This document shows, one piece after another, positions 1-11,283 of a stretch of DNA of 64,000 nt. The DNA is from Mesocentrotus franciscanus. Lineage: Eukaryota > Echinodermata > Echinoidea > Camarodonta > Strongylocentrotidae. How positions within the stretch are numbered: position 1 is the stretch's first letter; the number at the start of each line of letters is the position of its first letter. Where the stretch lies: positions 21,042,335 to 21,106,334 of the forward strand of contig CP137672.1 in the NCBI GenBank assembly GCA_037976565.1, read 5' to 3'. The position numbers and the translations under genes were made by a program. The notes beneath the pieces are model-generated. The model was given only the letters and a program-made list of their open reading frames with translations. It did not search any database and was not told the origin of the DNA.

Positions 1-8
1 ACACCGCG
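1..8 (+). CDS. TLCD3: TLCD3 copy A, 3' end of first exon (cut by window edge)
   Basis: The first eight bases read ACA CCG CG and are followed at once by the donor GTATGT. CG joined to the A at 1600 makes Arg, giving TPR-LVS. This is the same split Arg codon and phase as in copy B (AMR-LVS). The match is short, so this is an inference from phase and homology. Confidence 0.5.
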
Positions 9-3000
9 GTATGTTCGGCGTTACAAGAGGGAACAAATGCCGTCCATGCTATCATTCCGGGTTTTTTTTAATTTGAAAGTGTGGTTTCTTCGATTGTTCA
101 TTAACCCCTATCCTGTGTATTTACAAACAAAAGAATTTAGTTATCAGAATCGGGGTCATATCCCTTTTTAAATGGTGTAAAATTCCATTATATTTATAAT
201 TTTATATACACTAAACTCATTATAATTTGAGAAATAATAGCATTGCAATTGTGTTCATTCTTTATGGGATGTCGTCTGCTTGGGCAGGATTGGTTCATAT
301 TGTGACGGCATTAAACATCGTTACATTTCTGGCGAATCTCTCGCATATCCCAGATGCTATGGAGGTGGTTTTATTTGGATTTTTATAAATCACCCGATAT
401 GTTGTTGACCTAAAACTTGTACGATGGCCATCTGTTAGCTTACCAGTTTCTAGTGATACGTTATTTGCCATATTTGTGATTTTGAACAGGCACCTTTTGT
501 TACCTGAACTATCAAAATTATTTTACGTATACTTTTGCAGACGATGACAAAGTACTTGAACCCATTCAAACATCAGCAATCTGTTTCTCTTCGTCTCAGA
601 TGATATTAATTTTCTATTAAGTTTCACACCTACAGAATTTTTTGCATCGCGATCCAAAAATCGTTTTTTTTGTGTGTGTGCATGTGTGGACAGAATAATT
701 TCACTAATCTTCGCGATCCAATTCGCAGTAAGTCTTGCGATTTTCAGAATAATCGCGATAGTTTGCCGGGGCGCTGTGTGTGTGAATGGTATTGAGTATC
801 AAAGATTTATTTTAATCCCAGGATTCCAAGCGCGCATACATCGTCGAGATTCAGGCATGCGCAGTTCGACGTTCTTGCCGTCGAGCGAGAATTCTCCGTG
901 TGTGTGAATGGTCGCGCCCCCAATAAATCTTTGGATCGCGATTAAAATCGCACTAATGTGTGAATGGATATAATGTCAGCGTATGATATTCCTGATCATG
1001 CTCAGTTTCATTAACCCTTGTCTTGAATACTTATTGACATTAGCTAAATTATTTTTGATCAGCTACTAATCAATATCTTTAACTTTTGAATGCATTTCTA
1101 AACTTTAAACGAACAATAACATTGTTGTATGATTTAAAAAAGAAATTATATTACTTTTGTATTCTGATGATTTTGAAGAAAAAAAATGTGATTATTTGAT
1201 TACTTTGTAAAACAGACAATATCAAACTTGAGCTGCATGCCATGTTATTTTTAATAAACCAATTCAGTTCAATTCAATGCAAAACTGTTTACATATACTT
1301 TCATGGTAAGAATTAATATAATACTTCAATATGCCATCATAAATAAATTATATTTATAATAGATTGAGACAAATATCACCGTTTGTCAGGCGGCCCCAAA
1401 ATACTCATATCTGAAATTAGGTTGCGGGTCACTGAGTAATTAATGTTTATTTAAGATATAATCACAGATATAATGAAAAAACAACCAGAATGACATGTAT
1501 TACCGTTCTCGACCTCTTGTTCAAATTTACAAATGTTTTTACCAGTGAATATAACGATTTAATCATTGAATTTTCATATTTTGATCTTTTGTTTCCAAGA
1601 CTAGTCTCCTGTGTCCATGCAGTTTTTCAGTTTATCTTGGCATCTATTATTATGTCAAGGACGTACAAGGACGTATTCTTTGCTGAGTAAGTTTTCAATT
1701 TCTTTTACGAAATGATAATAGGCTTTTTAGAGAGAGAGAGAGAGAGAGAAGCAAGTAAAATTTCCGTGGATAAAATAATACCATGATTTAGATTATTTTG
1801 CTTGAAAATTGCCTGAATTATACATGTATTAAGATAATTGATTTCAAAGTTAATTTATCTGTCGAAATTGGGCTTTCTTTGTTATCTTTCTGCCCGTCAA
1901 ATTTTGAATTTACTTTGCGTCATCGGCGGCGTAGGCAAGTACCCTCATAAATTTCAGGCGTCCCATGCCCCCTTGATTTTTTCATCTCAAATTGCAAATA
2001 TAAATTGATTTCTGTCCAGTATAAAAAACGTCAAATGTTCATTGTCCTAAAATGCATTTCATTGGTTCGCTCGCTACACCACCTGTCATAATAACATATA
2101 ATCGTAATATGGAATACTGTTCCACTTCCTACCCTGTGCCCCGGCAGAAAAGCGGTGACCCCTCATTTCATTATAATCCCCCAAAGCTGAAAAAATGCTG
2201 GCTACGCCGTAGTGCGTTGTGTTATTTGAAATAAGGTTGCTTTGTGTTGTCGTTAGACTTGTATTCTAAATGCCTCTAAACAGTACGGGAACATGGACAT
2301 AAGTTTTACACAAACTGTTTTTGATCCCGCCACATTTACATTGTATGTTTTTCAAGACGTGTAAATTTGTCCTTTTATCTTCTTAATTTGCATGATTTGA
2401 TGTTTGTTTACTTTTTATACTTTTACTTTTATATATAACTGTGTTTCTGTATTTTTAATGCAAATGTGGAAATAAATTCAATTCAATTCAATTAAATGTT
2501 ATGAAAGGCCCCCCCCAAAAAAAAAGATTAATATAGCATTAATTTGTATATTATCCTTTTTTCCCATTTTCTTTCTCACTTATCTTTCCAGTTGTTCGTT
2601 ATTAGATCAACTCACGGTTTTCGCTATTGCATACTGGTTTTACGACTTGGTGATTATGTACAAGTCGTACTGCCTGGAGAATAGGTTGATGAAAACACCG
2701 TTTTTAACAACTGTGATACCATTCTTAGGAGATAATCCTTTGATTATTATCCACCACATCGCAGTGGTTGCAGGAAGTGTTCCCCTTACCTTGGTAGGTT
2801 TGATAATGATAATGATAATAATGATAATAATAATCATAATAACAATAATTATAATCATAATAATCATCATAATCATAATCATAATCATAATAATCATAAT
2901 AATCATAATAATCATAATCATAATATTAATGATAATCATCATAATCATCATTCATAATCATAATAATAATCATAATCATACTCATAAGTCATAACTATAA

Positions 3001-6000
3001 TAATAATAATCATCATCATCATAATGATCATAATCATAATCATAATCATACTCATAAGTCTTAACTATCATAATAATAATAATCATCATAATTATAATCA
3101 TAATCATAATAATAATAATCATCATAATCATCATAATCATAATCATCATAATCATAATCATACTCATAAGTCATAACTATCATAATAATAATAATCATAA
3201 TCATAATTATAATCATAATCATCATAATAATAATCATCATAATCATCATAATAATATTCATAATCGTAATCTTAATCATCATAATAATAATAATCATAAT
3301 CATCATAGTCATCATATTCAAAATCATAATCAGAATCACACTCAAAACCATAATAATAATAATCATCATCATAATGATCATAATCATAATCATAATCATA
3401 CTCATAAGTCTTAACTATCATAATAATAATAATCATCATAATTATAATCATAATCATCATAATAATAATCATCATAATCATCATAATCATATTCATAATC
3501 GTAATCTTAATCATCATAATAATAATCATAATCATCATAGTCATCATATTCAAAATCATAATCAGAATCACACTCAAAACCATAATAATAATAATCATCA
3601 TAATGATCATAATCAAAATCATAATCAGAATCACACTCAAAACCATAATAATAATAATCATCATAATGATCATAATCAAAATCATAATCAGAATCACACT
3701 CAAAACCATAATAATAATAATCATCATCATAATGATCATAATCATAATCATAATCATAATCATATATCATAATAATTGTTATTAAAAAAAAATGATGATG
3801 ATATGATGATGACGATAATAATAATAATAATCGTAGACAATCGCACTACTGGTCTGACGGCACTGTGATTCTGAGCAGATTTAGCATATCCTCCTCCAAG
3901 GAAGCATGAAATTCCTTCAAATTTTAGTCATTATTTATCATAATCTATACAGATCCCGTTCATTAAGATTTGACATGTTTGAATGTTGACTTCAAATGCT
4001 ATCGCAAATTCTTCCAAAATCGGATCGTAGTCAGAACGTGTAGGCTTTAGATAAAATTAGGCATAATAATATTGTTCAGGGCCCTGTCTTACAAAAAAGT
4101 TGCGATTGATCCAAATCAATCGCAAGTCCTCCAATCAATCGCAAGTCTCCTATATATTATATACATAGTTGCGATTGATATCAATCGCAAATAAGTTGCG
4201 ATTGATATCAACTCTTTGTAAGACGGGGCCCTGGTGTGTTTTCAGATGTTTGGGTTTAAATGTAAAGTTATCAGATCCAGATTCATTGGATACCAATGGT
4301 TAGTTGATGATAATTATATCCGGGCAAGCAACCTAAGCCTTTTGGCGACGTGGTGTCCATACCCCTATGCTCGGACATGATTATTTTTAATAAACATTTC
4401 GTCCTGACTTATATGTTTCTCTTTTCTCCACAGCATTACCGGTTCGGTAAAGCTGCCTTTATGATTTCGTGCGTGCATTTTACCGAATTAAGCGCCCCGT
4501 TTCTCTGCGTTAGAAAGATTTTTATAAGGGTAAGTAAAACGAATACAGGGCCCTGTTTCATAAAACTTGTTATCAATAACAAGTTACAATAACTGATATA
4601 AGCTACTGAAATCGTGGCGTTTGATTGGCTGAGTGCCAATTTGTTTTAGAAATTTAGCACTTGATACTGATAACAAGTTTTATGAAACAGGGCCCAGATG
4701 AACTACAGTACCTTGATTAATTCGATGTCACTTTTGAAACGCTATGCAGTGGCGACATAAATGATAATTAAATATACAGAATAGTATTAGTTCCCCTTAA
4801 ATTAATGTGATTAAAAATTAGAGTAAGGCTTTCATATTTGATATGGAATGAGTTTTTCGTTCCCTATTTATTATTATTATTATTTGGTTGTTTGATTGTT
4901 TTTTCTTTATTATTTATTTATTTATTATTATTATAATATAATTTTTTTTTTTTTTTTTTTTTTTGGGGTCGAGCTTTCGTAAAGGTCAGTCACCGCTGCC
5001 GAGCGTGACAATGATGTTTATAACATATTTTATGCATACCTCATATGGAGCCGGAAGTTGCTGAAGTAATTTAGGATGTACGTGCTCGATATACTTCCTT
5101 ATATGTTCTGTAGAATTGCAACGTAAAGAGGGACTTCAGTAATCTTTAGGGGGTGCCAAATTTGCCGCCCCTCCTTCACGCTTCTCTTCCCTTTAATACC
5201 ATAGATCATTACAGACTTCCATGTTTTTTAAATAAATTCTACCCCCTCCCCTATTCTGACATCCCTTGATCTAGATCCTCTGTAGTGTTTTTTTAAAGAA
5301 TAAATTCTGTCCGAGGCAAAGATATATGATAATGGTATATCCAGGACAAACAAGGAAGACTAAGACCCCGTTCTCACTCACTTTGAAAGTGGTCTTAGTT
5401 AGACCGCTCCAGAGGAACGGGTCTTGAGGAACGGTTTGCGAGGGTTCACACTCCGAGCAGTTTTTTATGGCTCAAACCGCTCCACGAGTCAAAGTGGTCT
5501 TGTTGCTATGGCAGCTCAGGTCAGCGGGTAAATTTTTTCGCGGAATACTAAGCGTATGTACCGTACTACATGTTTCGCGCACAACGTCACTAGACCACTT
5601 CCGTTCAAAGTACGCTTCCGTTCACACTCGCACGTTAGAGCGCTCCAAACCGCTCTTAATAAGACCCGTTCCTCAAGACCACCTCCCGAGGTGGTCTTCT
5701 GAGCGGTCCAGAAGTCCACTTCCTGGACCACTTTGACCGTTCTCACTCACCTAAGAACCGCTCCTGAGGAACGGGTCTTAGTTAGACCGCTCCAACGAAG
5801 TGAATGAGAACGGGGTCTAACATAACAGGTAGTAAGTGTAGTAGTTATTTAATATCCGGTGTATAGGATGTTGTTTTCTAAACCAAATAGACTTGGGATT
5901 TCAAGACAATAGACCGCTCCCCCCTCCAACCGATCGAGGCTATAAATACAGACGATACAGGAAATGCCATAACCAAAATGCTCTGAAACGTCAAAAGTTT

Positions 6001-6604
6001 GATTAACTTTATCGTTTATCAATTCTTTACTACAGGAATGAAAGATCGTTTCCGGGGTAAAAGAATTTTAGGATTCTTTTTCTTTTATTGCCTCTACCCC
6101 TCCACCAGCCCCACCCCGAGAATACCATGAAGGGCTGATGGGATTCCCAAAAATTCGACCCCCATTCCCATCTTTTTGGTGATCCTTAATCCGCCCCTGC
6201 TCTCTCACCCCATTAATCTTTGTGTACACTCTGTTTTTCTTTCTCCGCAGCATGGCTATACGGACAACCTTATATACAGAATGAACACCGCCCTCGCCAT
6301 TGTTACCTTCTTCTTAGCTCGAATTGTCCTCTTTCCCTCCATATACCTCATCTATGCCTACACATACAATCAGACTCTGTGGGAGGTCGCAACCTCCATG
6401 TACTTCGGCTGCCATTTTGTCATGTTTCTCGTGACGGTGTTGCAGACCACGTGGTTTGTCATTTTCATAAGGACAGTGCTGAAAGACCGCTCATCCAACA
6501 GTTTCCTGGACAGCCACAAGAACGGGCATACGATCAAGAGTGAGCAGAACGGGTACCAAAATGGACACGATGTTGGGTACCCAAGGACGAAGAAATCCGA
6601 TTAG
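1..6604 (+). CDS. TLCD3: TLCD3 (FAM57)-type TLC-domain membrane protein, copy A; 5' end outside the window
   Basis: Spliced gene with coding pieces 1-8, 1600-1686, 2592-2793, 4434-4529 and 6251-6604. All junctions are GT/AG and the phases agree. The product is a multi-pass membrane protein with a TLC domain, the fold shared with ceramide synthases; TLCD3A/B relatives have been tied to ceramide or membrane-lipid metabolism, but no reaction can be read from sequence. Visible family marks are RLVS.VHAV at the start of the second exon, the His-His pair in PLIIIHHIAV, TELSAPF in the fourth exon, and further hydrophobic segments in the last. The hydrophilic tail is rich in Asn-Gly (NGH, NGY, NGH). 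About 246 residues are in the window plus an unseen N-terminus. TLCD3A and TLCD3B cannot be told apart here. Copy B lies tail-to-tail at 23789-29795. Confidence 0.85.
1600..1686 (+). CDS. TLCD3: TLCD3 copy A, second exon (87 nt)
   Basis: The acceptor is a T-rich tract ending CCAAG before the A at 1600; the donor is GA|GTAAGT. The exon encodes LVSCVHAVFQFILAS and onward, matching the start of the TLC domain. The length equals copy B's 28204-28290. The open frame continues upstream to an ATG at 1490, but that part is intronic by comparison with copy B. Confidence 0.85.
   Translation, partial: TSLLCPCSFSVYLGIYYYVKDVQGRILC
1720..1752. repeat. (GA)n microsatellite
   Basis: A simple GA repeat of about 25 bases lies in the intron after the 87-nt exon of TLCD3 copy A. 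Confidence 0.8.
2592..2793 (+). CDS. TLCD3: TLCD3 copy A, third exon (202 nt)
   Basis: The acceptor is TTTCCAG and the donor TTG|GTAGGT. It encodes the segment YWFYDLVIMYK and the conserved PLIIIHHIAV with the His-His pair. Length and phase are identical to copy B's 25430-25631. A 1-kb satellite begins just inside the following intron. Confidence 0.9.
2800..3780. repeat. ATAATC/CAT-type satellite with higher-order units
   Basis: About 1 kb built from short words such as ATAATC, ATAATA and CATCAT. Longer units are superimposed: a segment with ACTCATAAGTC recurs about every 70-240 bases, and a roughly 60-base segment with AATCAGAATCACACTC recurs four times between 3318 and 3720. Long frames of Ile/Met, Asn/His or Tyr/Asp read through it on both strands and are artefacts of the repeat. 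Confidence 0.9.
4079..4231. mobile_element. Foldback MITE, GGGCCCTGTCTTACAAA family
   Basis: The ends are inverted (GGGCCCTGTCTTACAAA against TTTGTAAGACGGGGCCC) and the inside repeats GTTGCGATTGAT in both orientations. No coding capacity. Intronic in TLCD3 copy A. Confidence 0.75.
4434..4529 (+). CDS. TLCD3: TLCD3 copy A, fourth exon (96 nt)
   Basis: The acceptor is CTCCACAG and the donor AGG|GTAAGT. It encodes 32 residues including HFTELSAPFLCV, the counterpart of AELSTPFV in vertebrate TLCD3. Same length as copy B's 24673-24768. A foldback element starts 18 bases after the exon. Confidence 0.9.
4548..4695. mobile_element. Foldback MITE, GGGCCCTGTTTCATAAAAC family
   Basis: Near-perfect terminal inverted repeats (GGGCCCTGTTTCATAAAACTT and its complement) with an inner ATAACAAGTT repeat. 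It starts 18 bases after the fourth exon of TLCD3 copy A, leaving the donor intact. Confidence 0.8.
5363..5818. mobile_element. Foldback element with AGACCCCGTTCTCA ends
   Basis: About 456 bp. Left and right arms are inverted copies sharing AGACCCCGTTCTCA, AGACCGCTCC and GAGGAACGGGTCTT. Short frames inside show no known protein. Intronic in TLCD3 copy A. Confidence 0.75.
6251..6604 (+). CDS. TLCD3: TLCD3 copy A, last exon
   Basis: The acceptor is CTCCGCAG before CAT GGC TAT. It encodes the final hydrophobic segments (ILLFP-type LARIVLFPSIYLIYAY) and a hydrophilic Asn-Gly-rich tail ending KKSD, with TAG at 6602-6604. The tail shares little with copy B. Confidence 0.88.
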   Translation, partial: HGYTDNLIYRMNTALAIVTFFLARIVLFPSIYLIYAYTYNQTLWEVATSMYFGCHFVMFLVTVLQTTWFVIFIRTVLKDRSSNSFLDSHKNGHTIKSEQNGYQNGHDVGYPRTKKSD

Positions 6605-7050
6605 CCAGTGTTACTGTATTTAAGCGGTCGTAATTAAGAGAGGGATGTCCAAGTCACATCGCAAAACCGATCCGAAACCGACCGATCCTCGACTGTGATA
6701 TTTGTTTTCTTCTCGGTATACCGTTGATCTTGATGGTGTGACTGGGGTATTTAAGTGATTCCTACTAATGCCACAGTCACACTGACATATACCGAAACGA
6801 GACTGTCAACAGACCGAACAAAAAAATTACATTGCTCTGAATGGCCAATATTTGTGCATTATTTATCCTTTTGAAGTCGATCTAGAGGTGTCACTAGGAT
6901 ACAAGTGTAAACAAAACAAAACGATATACTAATGATTAAGCAATCATACATTACAAAAAGAATAATATCGACTCTTTTTATCAGTGATATCTCTGCGGTT
7001 CAAGTGTATGAAACATCATTTTCTAAGTTTTGCGACACTTTAAATGTTGA

Positions 7051-7056
7051 AATAAA
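7051..7056 (+). terminator. Candidate poly(A) signal for TLCD3 copy A
   Basis: AATAAA lies about 447 bases after the TAG and is followed by a T/G-containing stretch. Position only; no transcript evidence. Confidence 0.3.
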
Positions 7057-7708
7057 TGTCATTTTCAACTCGTAGAACCGTGCATGCTATTGGACAACCA
7101 CGACCTCGTCGACATTGAAGATGAATGTTCAATGCAAATGTCATTTTATGAATATTTATATTTACTTGTATGCATTATACGACTAGAGAATTCTAAGATA
7201 ATACCCCATGCAGTCACATCAACGAGACTTGACACCTGATCGAACAAACGTGCATTGATCCTTGGTCATACTGCCAAACCGATTCTAGACCGACTCCAAA
7301 CCGACCGATTTTGGGGCAGTGAGGGTAGTAGTTGATTATTCGGTCTGTATTGACCGAGGTATTACTCCGAACGGCAAAAAAAAAATCGATCGGCTTAGAG
7401 TCGGTAGGGGGTCGCTTTGATGGTATAACTGAAGTATCAGTATTCTCAAGCAAAAGCGCAAGACACTGCAGCACGTCTTACAATACAGATTTGTGATTGG
7501 TCGAAATGTGATCATCACGTGATTAATGAAATGACGTACTGTATATACCCACATTATTGAACATGGACGTTTTGTTCTCTCAAATCCGAAGGGTGCTGGT
7601 GAGTCTAGTGACTATCCCAATCGTGATAATATAGCTTTATGATCATTAGAGTAGGTCTATGAATTCTTAGATATGATTTGACAATACAAATACACAATAC
7701 AAATTTGA

Positions 7709-7941
7709 AGATGTTGTGGTCTTGTGGATCTTATGGTTCGCAGTTCAAGTCCTGCCGCAGCACTGATGTCCTTTGGTAAGACATTAATCTTCATTTGCCA
7801 CTCTCCACCCAGGTGTAGTAAATGGCTACAAGGTAGGAATTTATTCCTTGAAAGCTTTTAGCGCCTTAAGGCAACTGGATTAAAGCCAGCATCCCCCTTT
7901 AAATACATGGATACGTGCACAATATACAAATGGAGGTATAA

Positions 7942-7979
<38 letters not shown>

Positions 7980-7980
7980 T
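7709..7980 (+). mobile_element. tRNA-derived SINE
   Basis: A tRNA-like head with the B-box-like GTTCAAGTCC, a middle containing ATGTCCTTTGGTAAGACATTA, and an (ATT)n tail. Same family as the copies at 8868, 15805, 18202, 56055 and 56435. Confidence 0.75.
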
Positions 7981-8867
7981 GACACAACTGGGCCCTACAT
8001 GAAAATGGGGGAACGGTGGTTGTTTTCATATAGTCTCTTTTTCGACATTCTCTCTCTCAGACTAAACCTGTTTGATTATTTATATTTTCGATTTGCTTTG
8101 AATATTTTTTCATCCAGTCTTCCATTTATCTTTTTTTTTTCTTCAATTGAACTTTTTAGATAAAATATGGTGCAATAACAACGCCATTGTCGAATATGTC
8201 GGATCGACAAGAACTATATTATGCAATTATTATTGTATAAGTCTATTTTGACAAGCGTAATTCATCATTTTTAGTTTGCAATTTAAGGGCAAATATTATA
8301 TCCCATTGAATAGTTGTAATTATTAATCATAGCTGTGTGAATACTCGTATTGACTAAAGGTAGAGTTCTATAACAATATGCAATTATGAGTGTTAGAACA
8401 ATATGTCAATATTTTTAATGGATTTATATTGAATCCATAACGTTATAAACATTACAACATCATAATGACTACCATAGATTTTGTGTTATGCATTTGCAAT
8501 AGAAGTAAAAATGTATTTGGAAAACGTGTACTTTTTGTATATTTTGTTGTGTGTGTTTGAGATAAACTCAGGACGCATTGATAACTGCGTTGGTGATCAT
8601 TTTGAAAGCGAGATGATTAAGATAAATGTAGTTTAAAGGACTACAATTTGTCATTATTCTTGGATAAAACAAGAGTTTGTCAGTGCTTAATGGTTGTATA
8701 ATTCTCTCGTAGGATAGGAACAATTGATCGTAAGGAATATATGACACGTGTACCTATCCCCAACTGAATATGTGAAACAAAATGCTTATAGTTTTAAACA
8801 TTTAAAACAATTATACATCAATGTATGTTTTCAGGAGTCGTTTTCAAGAGGACTTCGGATCACATGG

Positions 8868-9150
8868 TTCGAGTCGGCGGTGTTGTGGTCCAGTGGATAA
8901 ATCTATGTACTGTGAACCACGAGGTATGGGGTTCGAATCCCCGTCGCAGCACTAATGTCCTTTGGAAAGACATTAATTTACACTTGCCACACTCTACCCA
9001 GGTGAGGTAAATGGGTACCTGGCAGGAATAAATTCCTTGAAATGCTAGAGCGCTGTAACGGCAGCCATGCTAAAGCCAGGGTAATAGTAACAGAGCACCA
9101 GGAGTGGCAATGTGCCAGACATGAGCGGTATTACAAGACTCCACTATTAT
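8868..9150 (+). mobile_element. tRNA-derived SINE
   Basis: The head includes GTGGTCCAGTGGATAAATC (A-box region) and GGTTCGAATCC (B box). The body ATGTCCTTTGGAAAGACATTA and GGTGAGGTAAATGGGTACC follows, with a short ATT tail. Confidence 0.85.
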
Positions 9151-9159
9151 TATTATTTG

Positions 9160-9670
9160 TCCTGCCGCTGCATTATTTTCCTTCAATGGCAAAACATTAA
9201 ATTTATTTTTGCCACTCTCCACCCATGTGTACAAAATTCCTTGAATGCTTTCAGCACATCAGGGGGGTGTTTCACAAAGACCCTACCGTAAGTCAAACTT
9301 AACTCTAAGTTGGACTTAAAACTTATGGAAAGCCGTTAGCATCTTTGAAAATATTTTGTAAAAGTTTTTTTTAAAGACATAAAATGTTGATTCAAATCAT
9401 TCATATTTTCTATTATCAAGGAGATTTCATGTTCTTGATGTGGAATTTATGAAAATTCTAAAATACTTGAATTTTTGCTTTTGAATATATTTTATTTGAA
9501 GGCTACAAATGGCTCTCCATAATTTTTAAGTCCAACTTAGAGTTATGTTCGATTTAAGTAAGATCTTTGTGAAACACCCCCCAGGACAGTTGGGTTAAAG
9601 ATTGGGTATTAATAGCAACTTCGTAGGCGCTCTGAATATCCTGTGGGTTGGATATGTGTGCAATATACAT
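9160..9670 (+). mobile_element. SINE fragment split by a MITE
   Basis: Body sequence of the SINE family (GCCACTCTCCACCCATGTG, TTCCTTGAATGC) runs into the MITE at 9262. SINE-like text (ACAGTTGGGTTAAAG, then GGCGCTCTGAATATCC) resumes after 9582. Confidence 0.6.
9262..9582. mobile_element. MITE, GGGGGGTGTTTCACAAAGA family (copy 1)
   Basis: The ends are inverted: GGGGGGTGTTTCACAAAGA at the left, TCTTTGTGAAACACCCCCC at the right. Subterminal AACTCTAAGTTGGACTTAA is inverted as well. Other copies lie at 19544, 48804 and 50471. Confidence 0.85.
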
Positions 9671-10546
9671 GTAAAAAAAAAATTAAGAAATATTACATAT
9701 AAAGGTAAAGCTATTATTAATGTTGTTATTATCCATGTCTTATTACTTGTATTGGCTCCGTCATTGCTGTGATACTTCAACCGTTGTCACAAATTATAGC
9801 TGATCATTGAAAATGTCAGTTTTAATTTCATACATCTAATTACCGGTATGTCAAGAGTGAAAAAACAGCCCAAATAGTATAGTTACATTTGAAATCCTGT
9901 TACATTTCAGATATTTAGCAGTTGTTGTTACGGCAAAAATAGAAAACAATCAAGTTTCATTTTTAAGATGGCAATTATAAGGCCTACGAACCAGAATGAT
10001 AGATTAGTGCTACAGAGTGTTAATATGCTCAAATACGGGAAAAAGAACAGAACTACCGGTAAGTGTACGTGTGTGTGGAACAATTGCATCATTTTCAAGA
10101 GATATGTAGGAGTATGCAGACTTCATGTTTTGGCAGGTAATCTGATAACATCTCACTTCCCTATTTAAAAGTCGATATGATGAGTGGTTGTTAAAAAATG
10201 TTGTTGTATTTCAATCGTTTAATTTTTAGTTTTGTTGATATAAGCGATTAGAATAAATACTGCTCTGATCAGTTTTTGATGCACACTACTTGTAATATCT
10301 CAGTATCACTTTCAATAAATCAACCACGAACAATTTCATTGCCCTGTCCATCGCCTATTGAAATGCGCAAACATATAACATTGCCGTATTACTTTGTAAT
10401 ATACAATAGGGTATTGATATCGCCCTCGAGTTGGTTTCTCAAAAGTCTTTATGACGATGTTGAATGCCATCACTGAGTAGATTGTTTGGAATTCGAAAAA
10501 TGTCTCTTCTCTTTTTATTTTAAATAAATAATTTAAATGAAGTTAA

Positions 10547-11283
10547 AGGAAACCTAACCCCAAAGAATAAGTGTAGGTATTCTGAAAAATGAGATGTATA
10601 CCTGCCCATTGAAATACAATATTTCTTAAGGAAGAGTACAAGAGATATGTAAATGAAGATATTCTTGGCATGATGTAATACCTTTTAGAATGACATGGGC
10701 GCAGCCATTTTCTTGAAAATGTGACATACCAGGCAAACTTTTATATGTATCATGCACCAAGCTGTAGTTAGAAAGACTTTTTAATTCAGTAACAAATCCT
10801 TTACTTTTCAATGAGGGATAATCATAGCTGAGAAGGTAAAAATCATATTAGGTGAGAAATATATAACGGGGGAACAATTGTAAATCATTTATTCAAAATA
10901 CTAAAATATAGCAGTTGACAAATCTATTTTATTTATGCGAAACCTTCTGCCCAGAAGAGCACCAACTTATTTATGCAATTTGAGTTCTGACAATTGTTGT
11001 ACAAAGGATAATAGCAGGTGAATGAAATCTTCATGACCACACACATCTGGGAAGGAATCATTCATAAATTTGAATACATTTAGTTGATCATAAACGACTT
11101 CATATAGTACGTCACATTATCAAGAAAATGGCGATGCCCATGTCTTGCTGAGAAACTGTACTTTATTCTTGCTTTATGCCCCTCTTTGATACAATCTTTG
11201 ATAGGGAATCTTGTAGATTCATGGGGAGGAATACAATAAATCTCACAGAATAATTCAAGTTATTTCTTGGGATGAGGTTTCCT
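10547..11283. mobile_element. TTAA-flanked non-autonomous element (737 bp)
   Basis: TTAA at 10543-10546 and 11284-11287 flank inverted ends AGGAAACCTAACCCCAA and its imperfect complement (TTGGGATGAGGTTTCCT). TTAA duplication is the mark of piggyBac and Kolobok transposons. No transposase frame inside. Confidence 0.65.

Noticed and set aside
1490..1690. ATG at 1490 as the start of TLCD3 copy A
   Set aside because: Copy B shows an exon border at the equivalent of base 1600, and a T-rich acceptor lies there; the 1490-1599 part has no match to family N-termini.
2640..3785. Long low-complexity frames (Ile/Met, Asn/His, Tyr/Asp)
   Set aside because: They are translations of the ATAATC satellite on both strands with no non-repeat coding part, apart from the real exon at 2592-2793.
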